Source: Zeus faber
Taxonomy: Eukaryota; Chordata; Actinopteri; Zeiformes; Zeidae
Assembly (NCBI GenBank): GCA_960531495.1
Contig: OY482848.1
Span: forward strand, 37,495,820-37,559,819
Direction of reading: 5' to 3'
DNA: 64,000 nt
The notes under the pieces were generated by a model. That model did not search any database. It saw nothing but the letters and a program-made list of their open reading frames with translations, and was not told the DNA's origin. Positions 13,001 to 22,514 of the stretch are shown piece after piece. Positions within the stretch are counted from its first letter, which is position 1, and each line of letters starts with the position of its first letter. The position numbers and the translations under genes are program-made.

Positions 13001-16000
13001 CTGTGCTAACCAGCTAGCTCCGGTGTTCACTACAATATTCAACATCTCCCTGGCTGAATCAGTGGTCCCGTCCTGCTTCAAGAGGTCCACCGTTGTTCCT
13101 GTCCTGAAGATCACCTCTCCTGCCTGCCTGAATGACTACCGTCCGGTGGCCCTCACCTCGGTGGTCATGAAGTGTTTCGAGAGGCTGATTAAGGATCATA
13201 TCTGCGCCTCCCTCCCTTATAGTTCAGCTTTCAACACCATAGTCCCCATTAGACTGGCTGTCAGGCTGAAGGAGCTCGGACTGAATGCTCCTCTGTGTGC
13301 CTGGATTGTGGACTTCCTCACAGCCCGCCCCCAGGTGGTCAGGGTGGGGAAGCACATGTCAAGCTCCAAGCTCATGTATACCTCAACTATGAGAGACAAA
13401 ATGAGAAAAAAAAATCCAGAAAATCACATTGTCTGATTTTTAAAGAATTTATTTGCAAATTATGGTGGAAAATAAGTATTTGGTCAATAATAAAAGTTAA
13501 TCTCAATACTTTGTTATATACCCTTTGTTTGCAATGACAGAGGTCAAACGTTTTCTGTAAGTCTTCACAAGGTTTTCACACACTGTTGCTGGTATTTTGG
13601 CCCATTCCTCCATGCAGATCTACTCTAGAGCAGTGATGTTTTGGGGCTGTCGCTGGGCAACACGGACTTTCAACTCCCTCCAAAGATTTTCTATGGGGTT
13701 GAGATCTGGAGACTGGCTAGGCCACTCCAGGACCATGAAATGCTTCTTACGAAGCCACTCCTTCGTTGCCCGGGCGGTGTGTTTGGGATCATTGTCATGC
13801 TGAAAGACCCAGCCACATTTAATCTTCAATGCCCTTGCTGATGGAAGGAGGTTTTCACTCAAAATCTCACGATACATGGTCCCATTCATTCTTTCCTTTA
13901 CACGGATCAGTCGTCCTGGTCCCTTTGCAGAAAAACAGCCCCAAAGCATGATGTTTCCACCCCCATGCTTCACAGTAGGTATGGTGTTCTTTGGATGCAA
14001 CTCAGCTTTCTTTCTCCTCCAAACACGACAAGTTGAGTTTTTACCAAAAAGTTCTATTTTGGTTTCATCTGACCATATGACATTCTCCCAATCCTCTTCT
14101 GGATCATCCAAATGCTCTCTAGCAAACTTCAGACGGGCCTGGACATGTACTGGCTTAAGCAGGGGGACACGTCTGGCACTGCAGGATTTGAGTCCCTGGC
14201 GGCGTAGTGTGTTACTGATGGTAGCCTTTGTTACTTTGGTCCCAGCTCTCTGCAGGTCATTCACTAGGTCCCCCCGTGTGGTTCTGGGATGTTTTCTCAC
14301 CGTTCTTGTGATCATTTTGACCCCACGGGGTGAGATCTTGCGTGGAGCCCCAGATCGAGGGAGATTATCAGTGGTCTTGTATGTCTTCCATTTTCTAATA
14401 ATTGCTCCCACAGTTGATTTCTTCACAACAAGCTGCTTACCTATTGCAGATTCAGTCTTCCCAGCCTGGTGCAGGTCTACAATTTTGTTTCTGGTGTCCT
14501 TTGACAGCTCTTTGGTCTTGGCCATAGTGGAGTTTGGAGTGTGACTGTTTGAGGTTGTGGACAGGTGTCTTTTATACTGATAACGAGTTCAAACAGGTGC
14601 CATTAATACAGGTAACGAGTGGAGGACAGAGGAGCCTCTTAAAGAAAAAGTTACAGGTCTGTGAAAACCAGAAATCTTGCTTGTTTGTAGGTGGCCAAAT
14701 ACTTATTTTACCGAGGAATTTACCAATTAATTCATTAAAAATCCTACTATGTGATTTCCTGGATTATTTCCCCCCATTCTGTCTCTCATAGTCGAAGTGT
14801 ACATATGATGAAAATTACAGGCCTTTCTCATCTTTTTTAAGTGGGAGAACTTGAACAATTGGTGGCTGACTAAATACTTTTTTGCCCCACTGGACATAGG
14901 CATATTCCCTCTATCTATTCCATTTTATTTCATTTTATTTTATTGTATTTTATTTTATTCTTTAAATTTTTGTTTTATTCTATAAGTATTCGACTTACTG
15001 TATTACGTTTTAGGAGTCCGTTAGTTGGTCTTTTCAAAATAATTTTTTTCCTAGGACATATGGCTATCACCGCGTTGCATTACATTTCACTGCATATATG
15101 TATGAAAGTATGTATAATGTATGTGACGAATAAACCTCTTGAATCTTGAAATCTTGAATCTTGAATATCATTCATAAGATTGCACCTGTTAAAACTAAAA
15201 ACATTGAAAAACAAAATGCCCCCTGGAGAAGTGGAGCGGTTGCTAGGCAGCTTAACAGAGAGTGTCGCCAGCCAGAACGAAAATGGAGAAAGACAAAACT
15301 ACAGGTTTATTATGAAATTTACAAGGATAGACTCATAGACTCCACATTTTTACTCATAGAAATTAAACAGGCCAGTCTTCTCTAAAATCATTAATGAAAA
15401 TATCAACAATAGCAAAGTGCTCTTCTCCACTGTTGATCGACTTATTAATCCACCATCTACAACCCGTCAGAGATGCTCTCCACTGAAAAATTTGAGGAGT
15501 TCACTACATTCTTCAGTAACAAAATGATATCTATCAGCCAGAATATAATTCCCTCAACATCCAGAAATGAACCTTCCTTCAGTTCCCCAGTAATATGACT
15601 GCTGCCATGTCTCATTTTGTCCCCTTAGACATAAAAAGACTGGAGGATATTGTTGGTCAGCTCAGGTCCTCCACCTGCTGCCTGGACCCTCTCCCTGCCA
15701 CATTTTTTAGAACCGTTTTTAACTGCCTAGCACATGAGGTATTAGACATTTTAAACAGCTCTCTCCAATCAGGTATATCTCCTCCAGCATTTAAAACAGC
15801 TGTCATTAAACCACTCCCAAAGAAGAGCAATCTCCATGCAACAGTTATTGCCAACTACAGGCCCATTTCCAACCAGCTGTTCCACAGCAAAATACTTGAA
15901 AAAAACAGTTTACCTTCAGCTTAACAACGACCTAACCTCAAACAGCCTTTTAGACACCTATCAATCTGGCTTTTGACCACCATAGCACAGAAACAGCACT

Positions 16001-19000
16001 TATTAAAGTTCTGAACGATCTTCACATAAACACTGATTGTAAAAAACGATCTGTTCTTCTGCTCCGAGATCTCAGTGCTGCCTTTGACACTGTTGACCAT
16101 TAAATTTTATTAGCAAGATTGTGTTCAGTCTAGAACATATTGTGCATAATCTCAGAGTGTGTTGCATTGACATTTCACTGCATATATGTATGAAAGTATG
16201 TATATGTATGTGACATTTGAATCTTGAATATTGACGATTACAAAATGGGTCGGCCTATCTGGCCCGGTTCCTAACTGGTTCAGAACCTACCTACAGGACA
16301 GGCAGTTCTTTGTGTCATTGTAGATTTTGTGTCGAACAAAGTGGATATTATATGTGCAGTGCCCCAAGGTTCGATTCTGGGCCCATTATTGTTTTACCCT
16401 TATATATGCTTCCACTTGCACATATTGTAAAGAAACACAAAATAATTGACCATAATTATGCAGATGACTCACAACTGTACATATCCCTATCTCCTGATGA
16501 CCTACTCCCCATACACCCCCTCACTCAGTGTATTAATGAAATTAATGCATGGATGTCACAGAACTTTTTACAACTTAACAAAGACAAAACAGAAATACTT
16601 ATCTTTGGTGCAAAGGCTCAAAGACAGAAAATTGCAGCTCATCTCAGTTCTCTATCTGGAGAGCAGGAATGAAGCCACAAATCTGGGTGTAATCATAGAT
16701 GGCGATCTAAATTTTAAGAGCCATATCAATCACATCACAAAATGAGCCTTCTACTTTCTAAAACATTTCAAAATAAAGAGGTTTCCTGTCAAAAGCAGAC
16801 TCTGAAAAATGAATCCATGTGTTCATAAGGAGTAGATTAGAATTCTGTAATGGCCTATTCACCAGCCTCCCGAAATCAGTTGTGCAGCGGCTACAGTTAA
16901 TCCAAAATGCGGTTGCACACGTTCTCACTGGGACTAAAAAGTTTGAACATATCACACCTGTTCTTAGATCTCTACATTGGCTCCCCGTCAAAACTAGAAT
17001 TGGTTTTAAGATTCTGCTACTTCTATATAAAGCTATAAATTACCTTTCACCTCAGTATATAAAAGAAATGCTCATTATACACGAACCAGCAAGAACTCTC
17101 AGGTCCACAGTCAGTGGAACACCCTGAGGACGTGTGTGCGTGCTCTTTATTCTGCAGTGACTGTTCTAATGGTTGCACAGACATTTTACAGTATGTATTC
17201 TCTTTAATTGTATTTCTCTGTAAACTGTTCTGCTTCCTTCAACTGAACCATTTCTAGAATCAAACTAATGCTATCACGCAGCACCTGGATCAAATATACC
17301 ACGCTCCAAATTATTATGCAAATGATATTTTTATCTGATTTTCCTAAATAGTCGATGCAAATGACAGTCATTATAATTTTCAAGTCATCAACCGTTAGGA
17401 TATAATTCAAATGTTATTGAACAAACCTCCCAATGATGACAGTATCTTTTTCAAAAATAAACTCAAAATGCACTGTTCCACATTATTATGCACAAGAGTT
17501 TCAAAACATTTTGTACGTTGTAAAGAACTGAAAATGGTCATTTGTTGAATGTGCACCATTAGGTCATATTTACTGAAATCAAAAGCTATTTCGCTTTTTC
17601 TCTCCTTTTATGCCCATAGCAGCCAATGACACAGAGGTATTCTTTGCAGCATGAGATGGTGCATTGTCATGCATGAAGATGGTTTTGCTATGGAAGGCCC
17701 GGTTCTTCTTTTTGTACCATGGAAGAAAGTGCTCAGTCACAAACTCTAAATACTTTGCAGAGGTCATTTTCACACCTTCAGGGGCCCTAAAGGGTCCTTC
17801 CAGCTCTCTCCCCGTGATTCCGGCCCAAAACACTCCGCCACTTCCTTGCTGACGCCGCAGCCTTGTTGGGACATGGTGGCCATCCACCAACCATCCACTA
17901 CTCCATCCATCTGCACCATCCAGGGTTGCACGGTACTCATCAGTAAACAAGACTGTTTGAAAATGAGTCTTCATGTATTTGTGGGCCCCCTGCAAACCTT
18001 TCTGCTTGTGAGCATTGCTTAGGGGGGGCCCAATAGTAGGTTTATGCAAATCTGCAAGCCTCTGGAGGATCCTACACCTTGAGGTTGGCTGGACTCCAGA
18101 GGCACCAGCGGCTTCAAATACCTGTTTGCTGCTTTGTAACGGCATTTTAACAGCTGCTCTCTTCATCCCATGAACTTGTCTGGCAGGAACCTTCCTCATT
18201 CTGCCTTTATCTGCACCAACCCGTCTGTGCTCTGAATCAGCCAAAACTCTTCACAGTACGATGATCACACTTAAGTTTTCGTGAAATATCTAATGTTTTC
18301 ATACCTCGTCCAAGGCATTGCACTTTTCGGCAGCAGAGAGATCCTTTTTATTTCCCATATTGCTTGAAACCTGTGGCTGCTGAATAATGTGGAACGTCCT
18401 TCTTAAGTAGTTTTCCTTGAATTGGGCTCACCTGGCAAACTAATTATCACAGGTGTCTGAGATTAATTTCAGTGATCCAAGGAGCCCTGAGACACAATAC
18501 CATCCATGAGTTGAATTAAAAAACAAAAAATGTAATGTTTAGGACACTTCAATCCAATTTGCATAATTTGGAACGCGGTGTAATCCACGCCCTGATTTTC
18601 TCACAACTAGACAACGCCCTCGTTCCTAGTACCGACCAAAAGTCACTCTCTGGCCTCCGCCTGGTTCAGATCTCACCGGTTCCAAAACACCACGTCACAT
18701 ACCCCATCCTGTGTTCCCTCCATCGGCTCCTGTTCGCTTTAGAATCCATTTGAACACCGATCACTTTTAAAGCACGTCTGGGTCTGACTCCATCTACATA
18801 ACGCACATGTTGACTCCATATGAGCCAGTCTGCAGCCTCAGATCTTCAGGTGGGCAGGACCCTCCTGGATGTTCCAAAGTCTAGACTTAAAACTAAAGGT
18901 GACCGCGCCTTTTCTGTCAGGGCCCTGGGCTTTGGCATGACCTGCCTGAGGAGATTCCACAGAATCAGTGAATTATTTAAATCAATTCGCAAAACCCAAT

Positions 19001-22000
19001 TTCTAAAGATCTGCTTGTATGTGATGTCGCCCCTTTATTTATCTATTTCATTTTTTTCTTATTTATTTATATATTTTCCTTTTATTTCTATTATCATATT
19101 TTGTCTACTTTTTTGTTTTTATTGTCTCTGTCCGCTTTTTCAATTGAATTAATTAATTTAATTCATTTTTCTTAATGTTCCTTTACCTTTTTCAATTCAT
19201 GATCTGAACACGCTGCTTTTATTTCATCTGTCAAAGCACTTTGTAAACAGTGTTTTTGAAGGTGCTATACAAATTAAGCTATTATTATTATTATTATTTC
19301 TAAAACTAACTTTTGTAGGCTACACATCAGAGGGAAGAAACTGTATGAATGTTGAGAGCAGGACAGACATGTCAAAGCTTTGAGACTTCCAGTTCAGCCA
19401 CACAGCATGGCTGCTTAAACCCTTCTCATAGTTGACTCCCATAAATTATTAAAGACATGATACAGGGAATCAAAAATCAGTGGATACTGCGCAGGCCACG
19501 CCCGATAGACATGATACAAGGAATCAAAAATCAGTGGATACTGCGCAGGCCACGCCCGCCCCCATCTCCACGCAATTGGGTGAATTAAGAAACGGTTTCT
19601 CATCAGGAAAAGATTTGATGAAATGAAGACTGCGCTAAAAACCCTAAAGAGGCCCTTGAACGTTTGGAACAGAGTTGACTGGGTGGAAGGCATTGTCGTG
19701 GTAATTGAGACGTAGTCGCTGTGAGGCGCCAAACTCACGTCTGAAGTGGGGTCTCTGAATACAATAATATAAGTGTTTATTTATTGATAAAATTGAGATT
19801 AAGAGATTTTCACACCATAGTCTAAACATCAGGAGAAAAGAGTCGGTTATATAGACGAGGTGTCTGCTTTGGGAAAGTACCGTGTGTGGTACACACATGA
19901 ACCCTTGAGGAAAAGAGAGAAATTCAAGGAGCTGGACAGAAAGGTACAATATGTAGAAAATAAAACCTCAGACCAAGTGATATCAAGGGGCATTGGGGGT
20001 GAAAAGGGCATCTGGTGAAATCAGAAAATGAATAAACGTAAAATAGATTGATATAAATGGATGAAATGGAAATAAATTGGCAGCACAACAGTTTAAGAAA
20101 GATAAAGCAGATATTCACTTTCTGCAGGAAACATACCTGACTGAAAAATAACACGGGCAGTTTGAAATGATATTCTCCACATATGTCTTCTGCTCATCAC
20201 GTAGTTCTGCAGGAAGAACAGTGGCTATTTTAATAAACTGAAAGCCATCTTTCCATCCACACAAAACTATAATAATATAATATATAATATATATTATATT
20301 ATATTATATTATATATATATATTATTATTATTATATATAATATATAATAATAACGGGGATGGTAGCTCAGGCGGTAGAGCTGGTGGTCTAGTGATGTAAA
20401 GGTTGCTGGTTTGATCCCAGGCTCCTCCTGCTAGCATGCTGTAGTGTCCTTGAGCAAGACACTTAACCCCTCATTGCTCCTGATGGCTGCGTCCGTCAGG
20501 GTTTGAACAATTGTAAGTCGCTTTGGATAAAAGCGTCTGCTAAAATGACTAAATGTAATGTAATGTAATAATAGATTAAGATGGGTGATCTGTCTGTCAC
20601 AGGGTAAATAGAGAATAACCACATCTCATTTATTATGAGTTGGTGTGGACTTTCTTAGTTGACGGGAAGAGGAATACTTGAAATAAATTATTTCAAATCA
20701 ACATTGTCTTTTTATTTTGTAAGTAGCCGTGCAATAATAGCTGACTCCACATAATTATAAGATGTCATGCAAGTAGTGCAATATAAATTTCACTACTACC
20801 TTACAAAGTCCAAATATTTGCCTTTATCAGTTATAACTGTAAAATAAACATAATATAAACATAATAAAAAATACTGTTACTGCTACTATTACTATTATTG
20901 ATAGCAGGATCTACATGCTGCTACTTTGGGGAAGATCACAGTGGAGCCTTGATGCCCAGGTCTTTCCTGATCACTTCAAGGAAACAATTTAGTAAAATAA
21001 AAGACCCAAACTTATGTCTCTGAAGCCGGTAGTCGGTGCAGTCACTTCGCTGCTCGACTGCTTTGACACTTTTTTACTCAGTGTCCTAAACTCTTAGTGT
21101 CTTCTCTGACTTGTTTTATAATCCACTCTTGTCTTTCCCTCCCTCTCTTCTTCCAACAGAGAAACCCCGTTTGGCTCCTAATAAGGGATTTTCCTGTCCC
21201 GAGTGTCTGTCCTCCTTCACATCTCACATCTCCCATCACTACATTAAGAGTGGAAACAGGGAGCTTATTGTCCAACAGCTGGGAAGTGGAGTGATCAGGG
21301 AAGAGAGTATCCTCCCCTTGGCAGAATCTCATCCGATAGGAACCTCTGGAACCACCCGGAAACAGAAAGACTCGCAGCAAATTCACACTTGTAACCGTTG
21401 TGGCAAGTCTTTCATTTCCCAGAAGCTATACAACTGTGAACAGTGTGGGAAGGATTTTACCAAACCAAGATCCCTGAAGAAACATCTGCATAGCCACACA
21501 GGAGAGAATCCATATCCCTGTGAACAGTGTGGAAAGAAATTCAGTCAATTTGGACATCTCAAACAACACCTGATTACACACACAGGGGAGAAACCATACC
21601 CCTGTGAACATTGTGGGAAGCGCTTCAACGATAATGGTAATCTCAAAATACATCGGCGTATTCACACAGGAAAAAAACCTTACCACTGTGAACAGTGTGG
21701 CAAGCAATTCAGTCAATTAGGAAATCTCAAACGTCATCAGTTCACACACACAGGAGAAAAGCCTTACCCCTGTGAACAGTGCGGGAAGCGCTTTACGACA
21801 AGAGCCGATGTTAAAGTACATCAGCGCACACACACAGGAGAGAAACCTTACCCCTGTGAAGAGTGTGGGATGCGATTCAGTCGATTGGAAAATCGCAAAC
21901 AACATCAACTTATGCATAAAGGAGAGAAACCTCACCCCTGTGAACAGTGTGGGAAGCGATTCAGTCAATTAGGACACCTTAAACAACATCAGATTACGCA

Positions 22001-22514
22001 CACAGGAGAGAAGCCGTACCCATGTGAACAGTGCGGGAAGAGATTCAGCCAATTAGGAAATCTCAAACAACATCAGCTTACACACAGAGGACAGAAATCT
22101 TACCCCTGTGAACAGTGTGGGAAGAGATTTACGACAAGGGCCGAAGTTAAACTTCATCGGCGTATGCACACGGGAGAGAAACCTTACCCCTGCGAACAAT
22201 GCGGGACGAGATTCAGTCGATTAGGAACTCTCAAACGACATCAGCGTACACACACAGGTGAGAAACCTTACCCCTGCAAACAGTGCGGGAAGTGGTTCAG
22301 TCAATCAACCAGTCTCAAGATTCATCAGCGTACACACACGGGAGAGAAGCCGTACCCCTGTCAACAGTGTGGGAAGCGATTCAGCCACCTAGGGCATCTC
22401 AGGATCCATCAGCGTACACACACAGGAGAGAAACCTTACCCCTGCCTACAGTGTGGCAAGAGCTTTACGACAAAGGCTGAAGTTAAACGACATCAGCGTA
22501 CTCACACAGGATAG
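3950..22514 (+). CDS. C2H2 zinc-finger protein, four visible exons (gene-level model)
   Basis: The join is 3950-4012, 5862-6018, 6102-6476 and 21160-22514. All four introns or flanks use GT-AG sites and phases agree (0, 1, 1). The total is 1950 bases, giving 649 residues plus a stop with no internal stop. Residues 1-73 are of unknown type. Residues 74-198 form an acidic region ([30 protein letters not shown]) typical of teleost multi-finger genes, with sumoylation-like VKVE, IKEE and IKAE. From about residue 289 there are 13 consecutive C2H2 fingers with TGEKPY linkers, so a nuclear DNA-binding regulator is expected. No KRAB, SCAN or BTB domain is visible. Upstream exons, including the start codon, were not found and probably lie left of the window. 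The last two exons are secure; the first two are inferred from splice signals and frame. Confidence 0.8.
4190..4370. repeat. AT-rich (ATA/TAA)n stretch
   Basis: Imperfect TAATAA and ATATT triplets; simple low-complexity DNA inside an intron. Confidence 0.9.
4391..4595 (+). mobile_element. hAT-like MITE fragment
   Basis: It starts CAGTGATTCTCAAACTTTTT, a hAT-type terminus, and proceeds through GCTGAGTACC, TTCACTGGCATTG and ACCCCCATTTGA. The same order occurs reversed at 61588-61814, so the two are copies of one non-coding element. No transposase is present. Confidence 0.7.
4600..5210. other. Intronic DNA, nothing recognised
   Basis: AT-rich single-copy-looking sequence between the MITE and the SINE head. 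I see no exon or repeat signature. Confidence 0.6.
5215..5715 (+). mobile_element. tRNA-derived SINE split by a LINE 3' end
   Basis: Positions 5215-5245 look like a SINE head with an A-box-like GGTGGCTCA. A B-box-like GGTTCAAATCC lies at about 5628-5638, followed by a C/T-rich body and CCAATAAAGC ending near 5715. Between them sits the foreign 3' end of a CR1-type LINE (about 5246-5577). A single SINE interrupted by the LINE is my inference. Confidence 0.5.
5246..5577 (+). mobile_element. CR1/Rex1-type LINE 3' end fragment
   Basis: It ends with GTATGTGACAAATAAACC and CTTGAATCTTGAA. The same 3' terminus occurs at 15100-15163 and 16140-16238. It is a strongly 5'-truncated insertion with no coding part. 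Confidence 0.75.
5862..6018 (+). CDS. Candidate exon of the zinc-finger gene
   Basis: The acceptor is GAAACTTGCAG before CCGTTTCTT, and the donor is GTAAAGG after GAGCAAG. It is 157 bases, open in the phase-0 frame, encoding [20 protein letters not shown] and then QGQT-type residues rich in T, Q, P and I. It ends in phase 1; its final G plus TG at 6102 make Val, giving the VLPPELQQL junction that is usual before such acidic exons. The Q/T/P-rich character suggests a transactivation-type segment, which is inference. Confidence 0.6.
6102..6476 (+). CDS. Zinc-finger gene exon, acidic N-terminal region
   Basis: The acceptor is CTGTATTTCAG and the donor GTAACT follows CCCTCGTCAG. The 375 bases encode [33 protein letters not shown], a long E/D-rich stretch ([19 protein letters not shown]) and [19 protein letters not shown]. 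This acidic exon followed by a finger exon is a layout common in teleost C2H2 genes. The motifs VKVE, IKEE and IKAE fit the sumoylation consensus. It ends in phase 1, which matches the finger exon 14.7 kb away. Confidence 0.9.
6477..7880. other. Start of the 14.7-kb zinc-finger intron, nothing recognised
   Basis: I see no repeat family or exon here beyond short low-complexity stretches. Confidence 0.6.
7880..8960 (+). mobile_element. L2-type LINE reverse-transcriptase remnant
   Basis: Broken frames on the plus strand show [14 protein letters not shown], then [35 protein letters not shown] and [17 protein letters not shown]. These are the RT motifs of L2-like elements. Frameshifts and stops break the frame (for example after ILFSI). 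It is truncated at both ends. Confidence 0.8.
9058..9240 (-). pseudogene. Elongation factor 1 beta/delta fragment
   Basis: The minus strand encodes [20 protein letters not shown] followed by [20 protein letters not shown] and VK. This is the acidic linker and start of the guanine-exchange domain of eEF1B beta/delta (family pattern DLFGSDEEE...[20 protein letters not shown]). The homology stops after DVK at about 9058: LW and then unrelated codons follow where PWDD is expected. The preceding part is only about 15 residues ([10 protein letters not shown]). There is no intron evidence and no rest of the gene nearby, so it is most likely a broken retrocopy. A sequence resembling a splice acceptor (CCAACAG) and a GTAAAG donor flank it, so a stray exon cannot be fully excluded. 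Lineage eef1b2 versus eef1d is unresolved. Confidence 0.75.
9370..11230 (+). mobile_element. L2-type LINE, ORF1 esterase and endonuclease (first half)
   Basis: Plus-strand broken frames show a coiled ORF1-like region ([13 protein letters not shown] at 9454), then CYPGA and [19 protein letters not shown] near 10000-10070, matching the SGNH-esterase-like ORF1 of L2/CR1 elements. At 10483-11240 the endonuclease appears: [34 protein letters not shown] and [11 protein letters not shown]. The open frame ends at VNNFNSKI and resumes at 15164 with [12 protein letters not shown]. The element is split by the nested insertion at 11231-15163. Confidence 0.85.
11395..11594. other. Assembly gap (200 N)
   Basis: Exactly 200 undetermined bases, probably a gap of arbitrary size inside the 5' region of LINE copy 2. 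Reading frames across it are meaningless. Confidence 1.
13372..14892 (-). mobile_element. Tc1-type DNA transposon
   Basis: The right end is an intact terminus reading (on the minus strand) CAGTGGGGCAAAAAAGTATT. Inner inverted repeats at both sides share CTATGAGAGACA and AAATAAGTATTTGG. The outer roughly 100 bases of the left repeat are missing and LINE RT sequence lies there instead. It encloses the transposase at 13503-14525. Confidence 0.92.
13503..14525 (-). pseudogene. Tc1 transposase with a single premature stop
   Basis: This would be a 340-residue cut-and-paste transposase. From ATG at 14525 it reads [20 protein letters not shown], has paired HTH-type domains (about residues 1-110, including [10 protein letters not shown]) and the DDE catalytic domain with [21 protein letters not shown] and [11 protein letters not shown] (DD34E). 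A TAG at 13620-13622 (after NITALE) stops it at residue 301. The frame then continues uninterrupted through [20 protein letters not shown] to a natural TGA at 13503. One nonsense codon is thus the only visible coding lesion. The left inverted-repeat end is also damaged, so the element looks recently dead. Confidence 0.9.
15164..17130 (+). mobile_element. L2-type LINE, RT half (second part of the split element)
   Basis: It resumes with [12 protein letters not shown] and [21 protein letters not shown] follows: [40 protein letters not shown]-like [48 protein letters not shown] and, at 16819-17127, [20 protein letters not shown] with the [12 protein letters not shown] and [11 protein letters not shown] tail. 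It carries many stops and frameshifts. It is interrupted at about 16122-16240 by another LINE 3' end. Confidence 0.85.
16122..16240 (+). mobile_element. CR1/Rex1-type LINE 3' end nested in the L2 RT
   Basis: The sequence CATATTGTGCATAATCTC to TTGAATCTTGAATA matches the 3' ends at 5470-5577 and 15050-15163. It falls between AFDTVDH and the next RT block of the L2, so it inserted later. Confidence 0.75.
17297..18580 (-). mobile_element. Tc1/mariner transposon copy A, with internal deletion
   Basis: TA dinucleotides flank both ends (17295-17296 and 18581-18582), and termini are about 30-base inverted repeats containing ACGCTCCAAATTATTATGCA. The transposase remnant at 17579-18244 shows [40 protein letters not shown] and [20 protein letters not shown]. 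The N-terminus ([15 protein letters not shown] at about 18355) is frameshifted. About 260 bases encoding the NPIENLW end, present in copy B, are deleted near 17600. Confidence 0.88.
18585..19300 (+). mobile_element. L2-type LINE 3' end
   Basis: It encodes [30 protein letters not shown], then [18 protein letters not shown] and [16 protein letters not shown]. The 3' UTR has CAAAGCACTTTGTAAAC and GGTGCTATACAAATTAAGC, and ends in (ATT)n. 5'-truncated, with stops. Confidence 0.75.
19453..19560. repeat. Direct duplication of about 53 bp
   Basis: GACATGATACAGGGAATCAA through GCAGGCCACGCCCG occurs twice in tandem (about 19455-19505 and 19508-19558) with one or two differences. Function unknown. Confidence 0.9.
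20070..20240 (+). mobile_element. L1-type endonuclease remnant
   Basis: Plus-strand codons give [19 protein letters not shown], resembling the LQETHL motif of L1-like endonucleases. It is short and broken. Confidence 0.45.
20270..20352. repeat. AT-rich ATATAAT/TTATA repeats
   Basis: Self-complementary ATATTA and TATAAT repeats directly 5' of the SINE. Confidence 0.9.
20354..20574 (+). mobile_element. tRNA-derived SINE sharing its tail with an L2-type LINE
   Basis: The head reads like a tRNA gene: GGTAGCTCAGGCGGTAGAGC (A box) and GGTTTGATCCC at 20408-20418 (B box). The body has GTGTCCTTGAGCAAGACACT. The tail GTAAGTCGCTTTGGATAAAA followed by CTAAATG/TAATG repeats is nearly identical to the 3' tails of the LINEs ending at 26305 and 63536. 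It would be transcribed by RNA polymerase III and mobilised by that LINE. Confidence 0.88.
20580..21159. other. End of the zinc-finger intron, nothing recognised
   Basis: Non-repetitive DNA leading to the TTCTTCCAACAG acceptor. Confidence 0.6.
21160..22514 (+). CDS. Zinc-finger gene terminal exon with 13 C2H2 fingers
   Basis: The acceptor is CTCTTCTTCCAACAG; the exon starts AGAAACCCCG and joins in phase to 6476, giving [16 protein letters not shown]. Two degenerate fingers come first ([10 protein letters not shown] and [12 protein letters not shown], the latter lacking its histidines). From 21429, 13 complete fingers follow in perfect 84-base register with [19 protein letters not shown] linkers. 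Specificity-helix variants include [45 protein letters not shown] and SHLGHLRIH. Some helices recur ([27 protein letters not shown]), suggesting internal duplication. Linker exceptions are TGKKPY, KGEKPH and RGQKSY. It ends HTG-TAG at 22514. Target genes are unknown. Confidence 0.95.

Larger units (their letters stand above)
11231..15163 (+). mobile_element. CR1/Rex1-type LINE copy 2, nested in the L2
   Basis: The 5' end GGCGATAGTGGCGCCGCC is at about 11233, and the 3' tail (GACGAATAAACCTCTTGAAT) ends near 15163. The order is 5' leader, assembly gap, endonuclease (11640-12180: CLTETWL), linker, then RT (12900-13370: [31 protein letters not shown]). Inside RT, ICASLP runs straight into [10 protein letters not shown], so about 55 residues including part of the fingers/palm are missing. 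The C-terminal RT with the YxDD box is absent because a Tc1 element sits at 13372-14892. It is an inactive copy. Confidence 0.85.

Noticed and set aside
13876..14544. 222-codon plus-strand frame
   Set aside because: Antisense shadow of the Tc1 transposase.
20354..20420. A real tRNA gene
   Set aside because: A and B boxes are present, but no cloverleaf-closing acceptor stem, and the LINE-type tail marks a SINE.
21426..21968. Minus-strand frames inside the finger exon
   Set aside because: Shadows of the zinc-finger coding strand.
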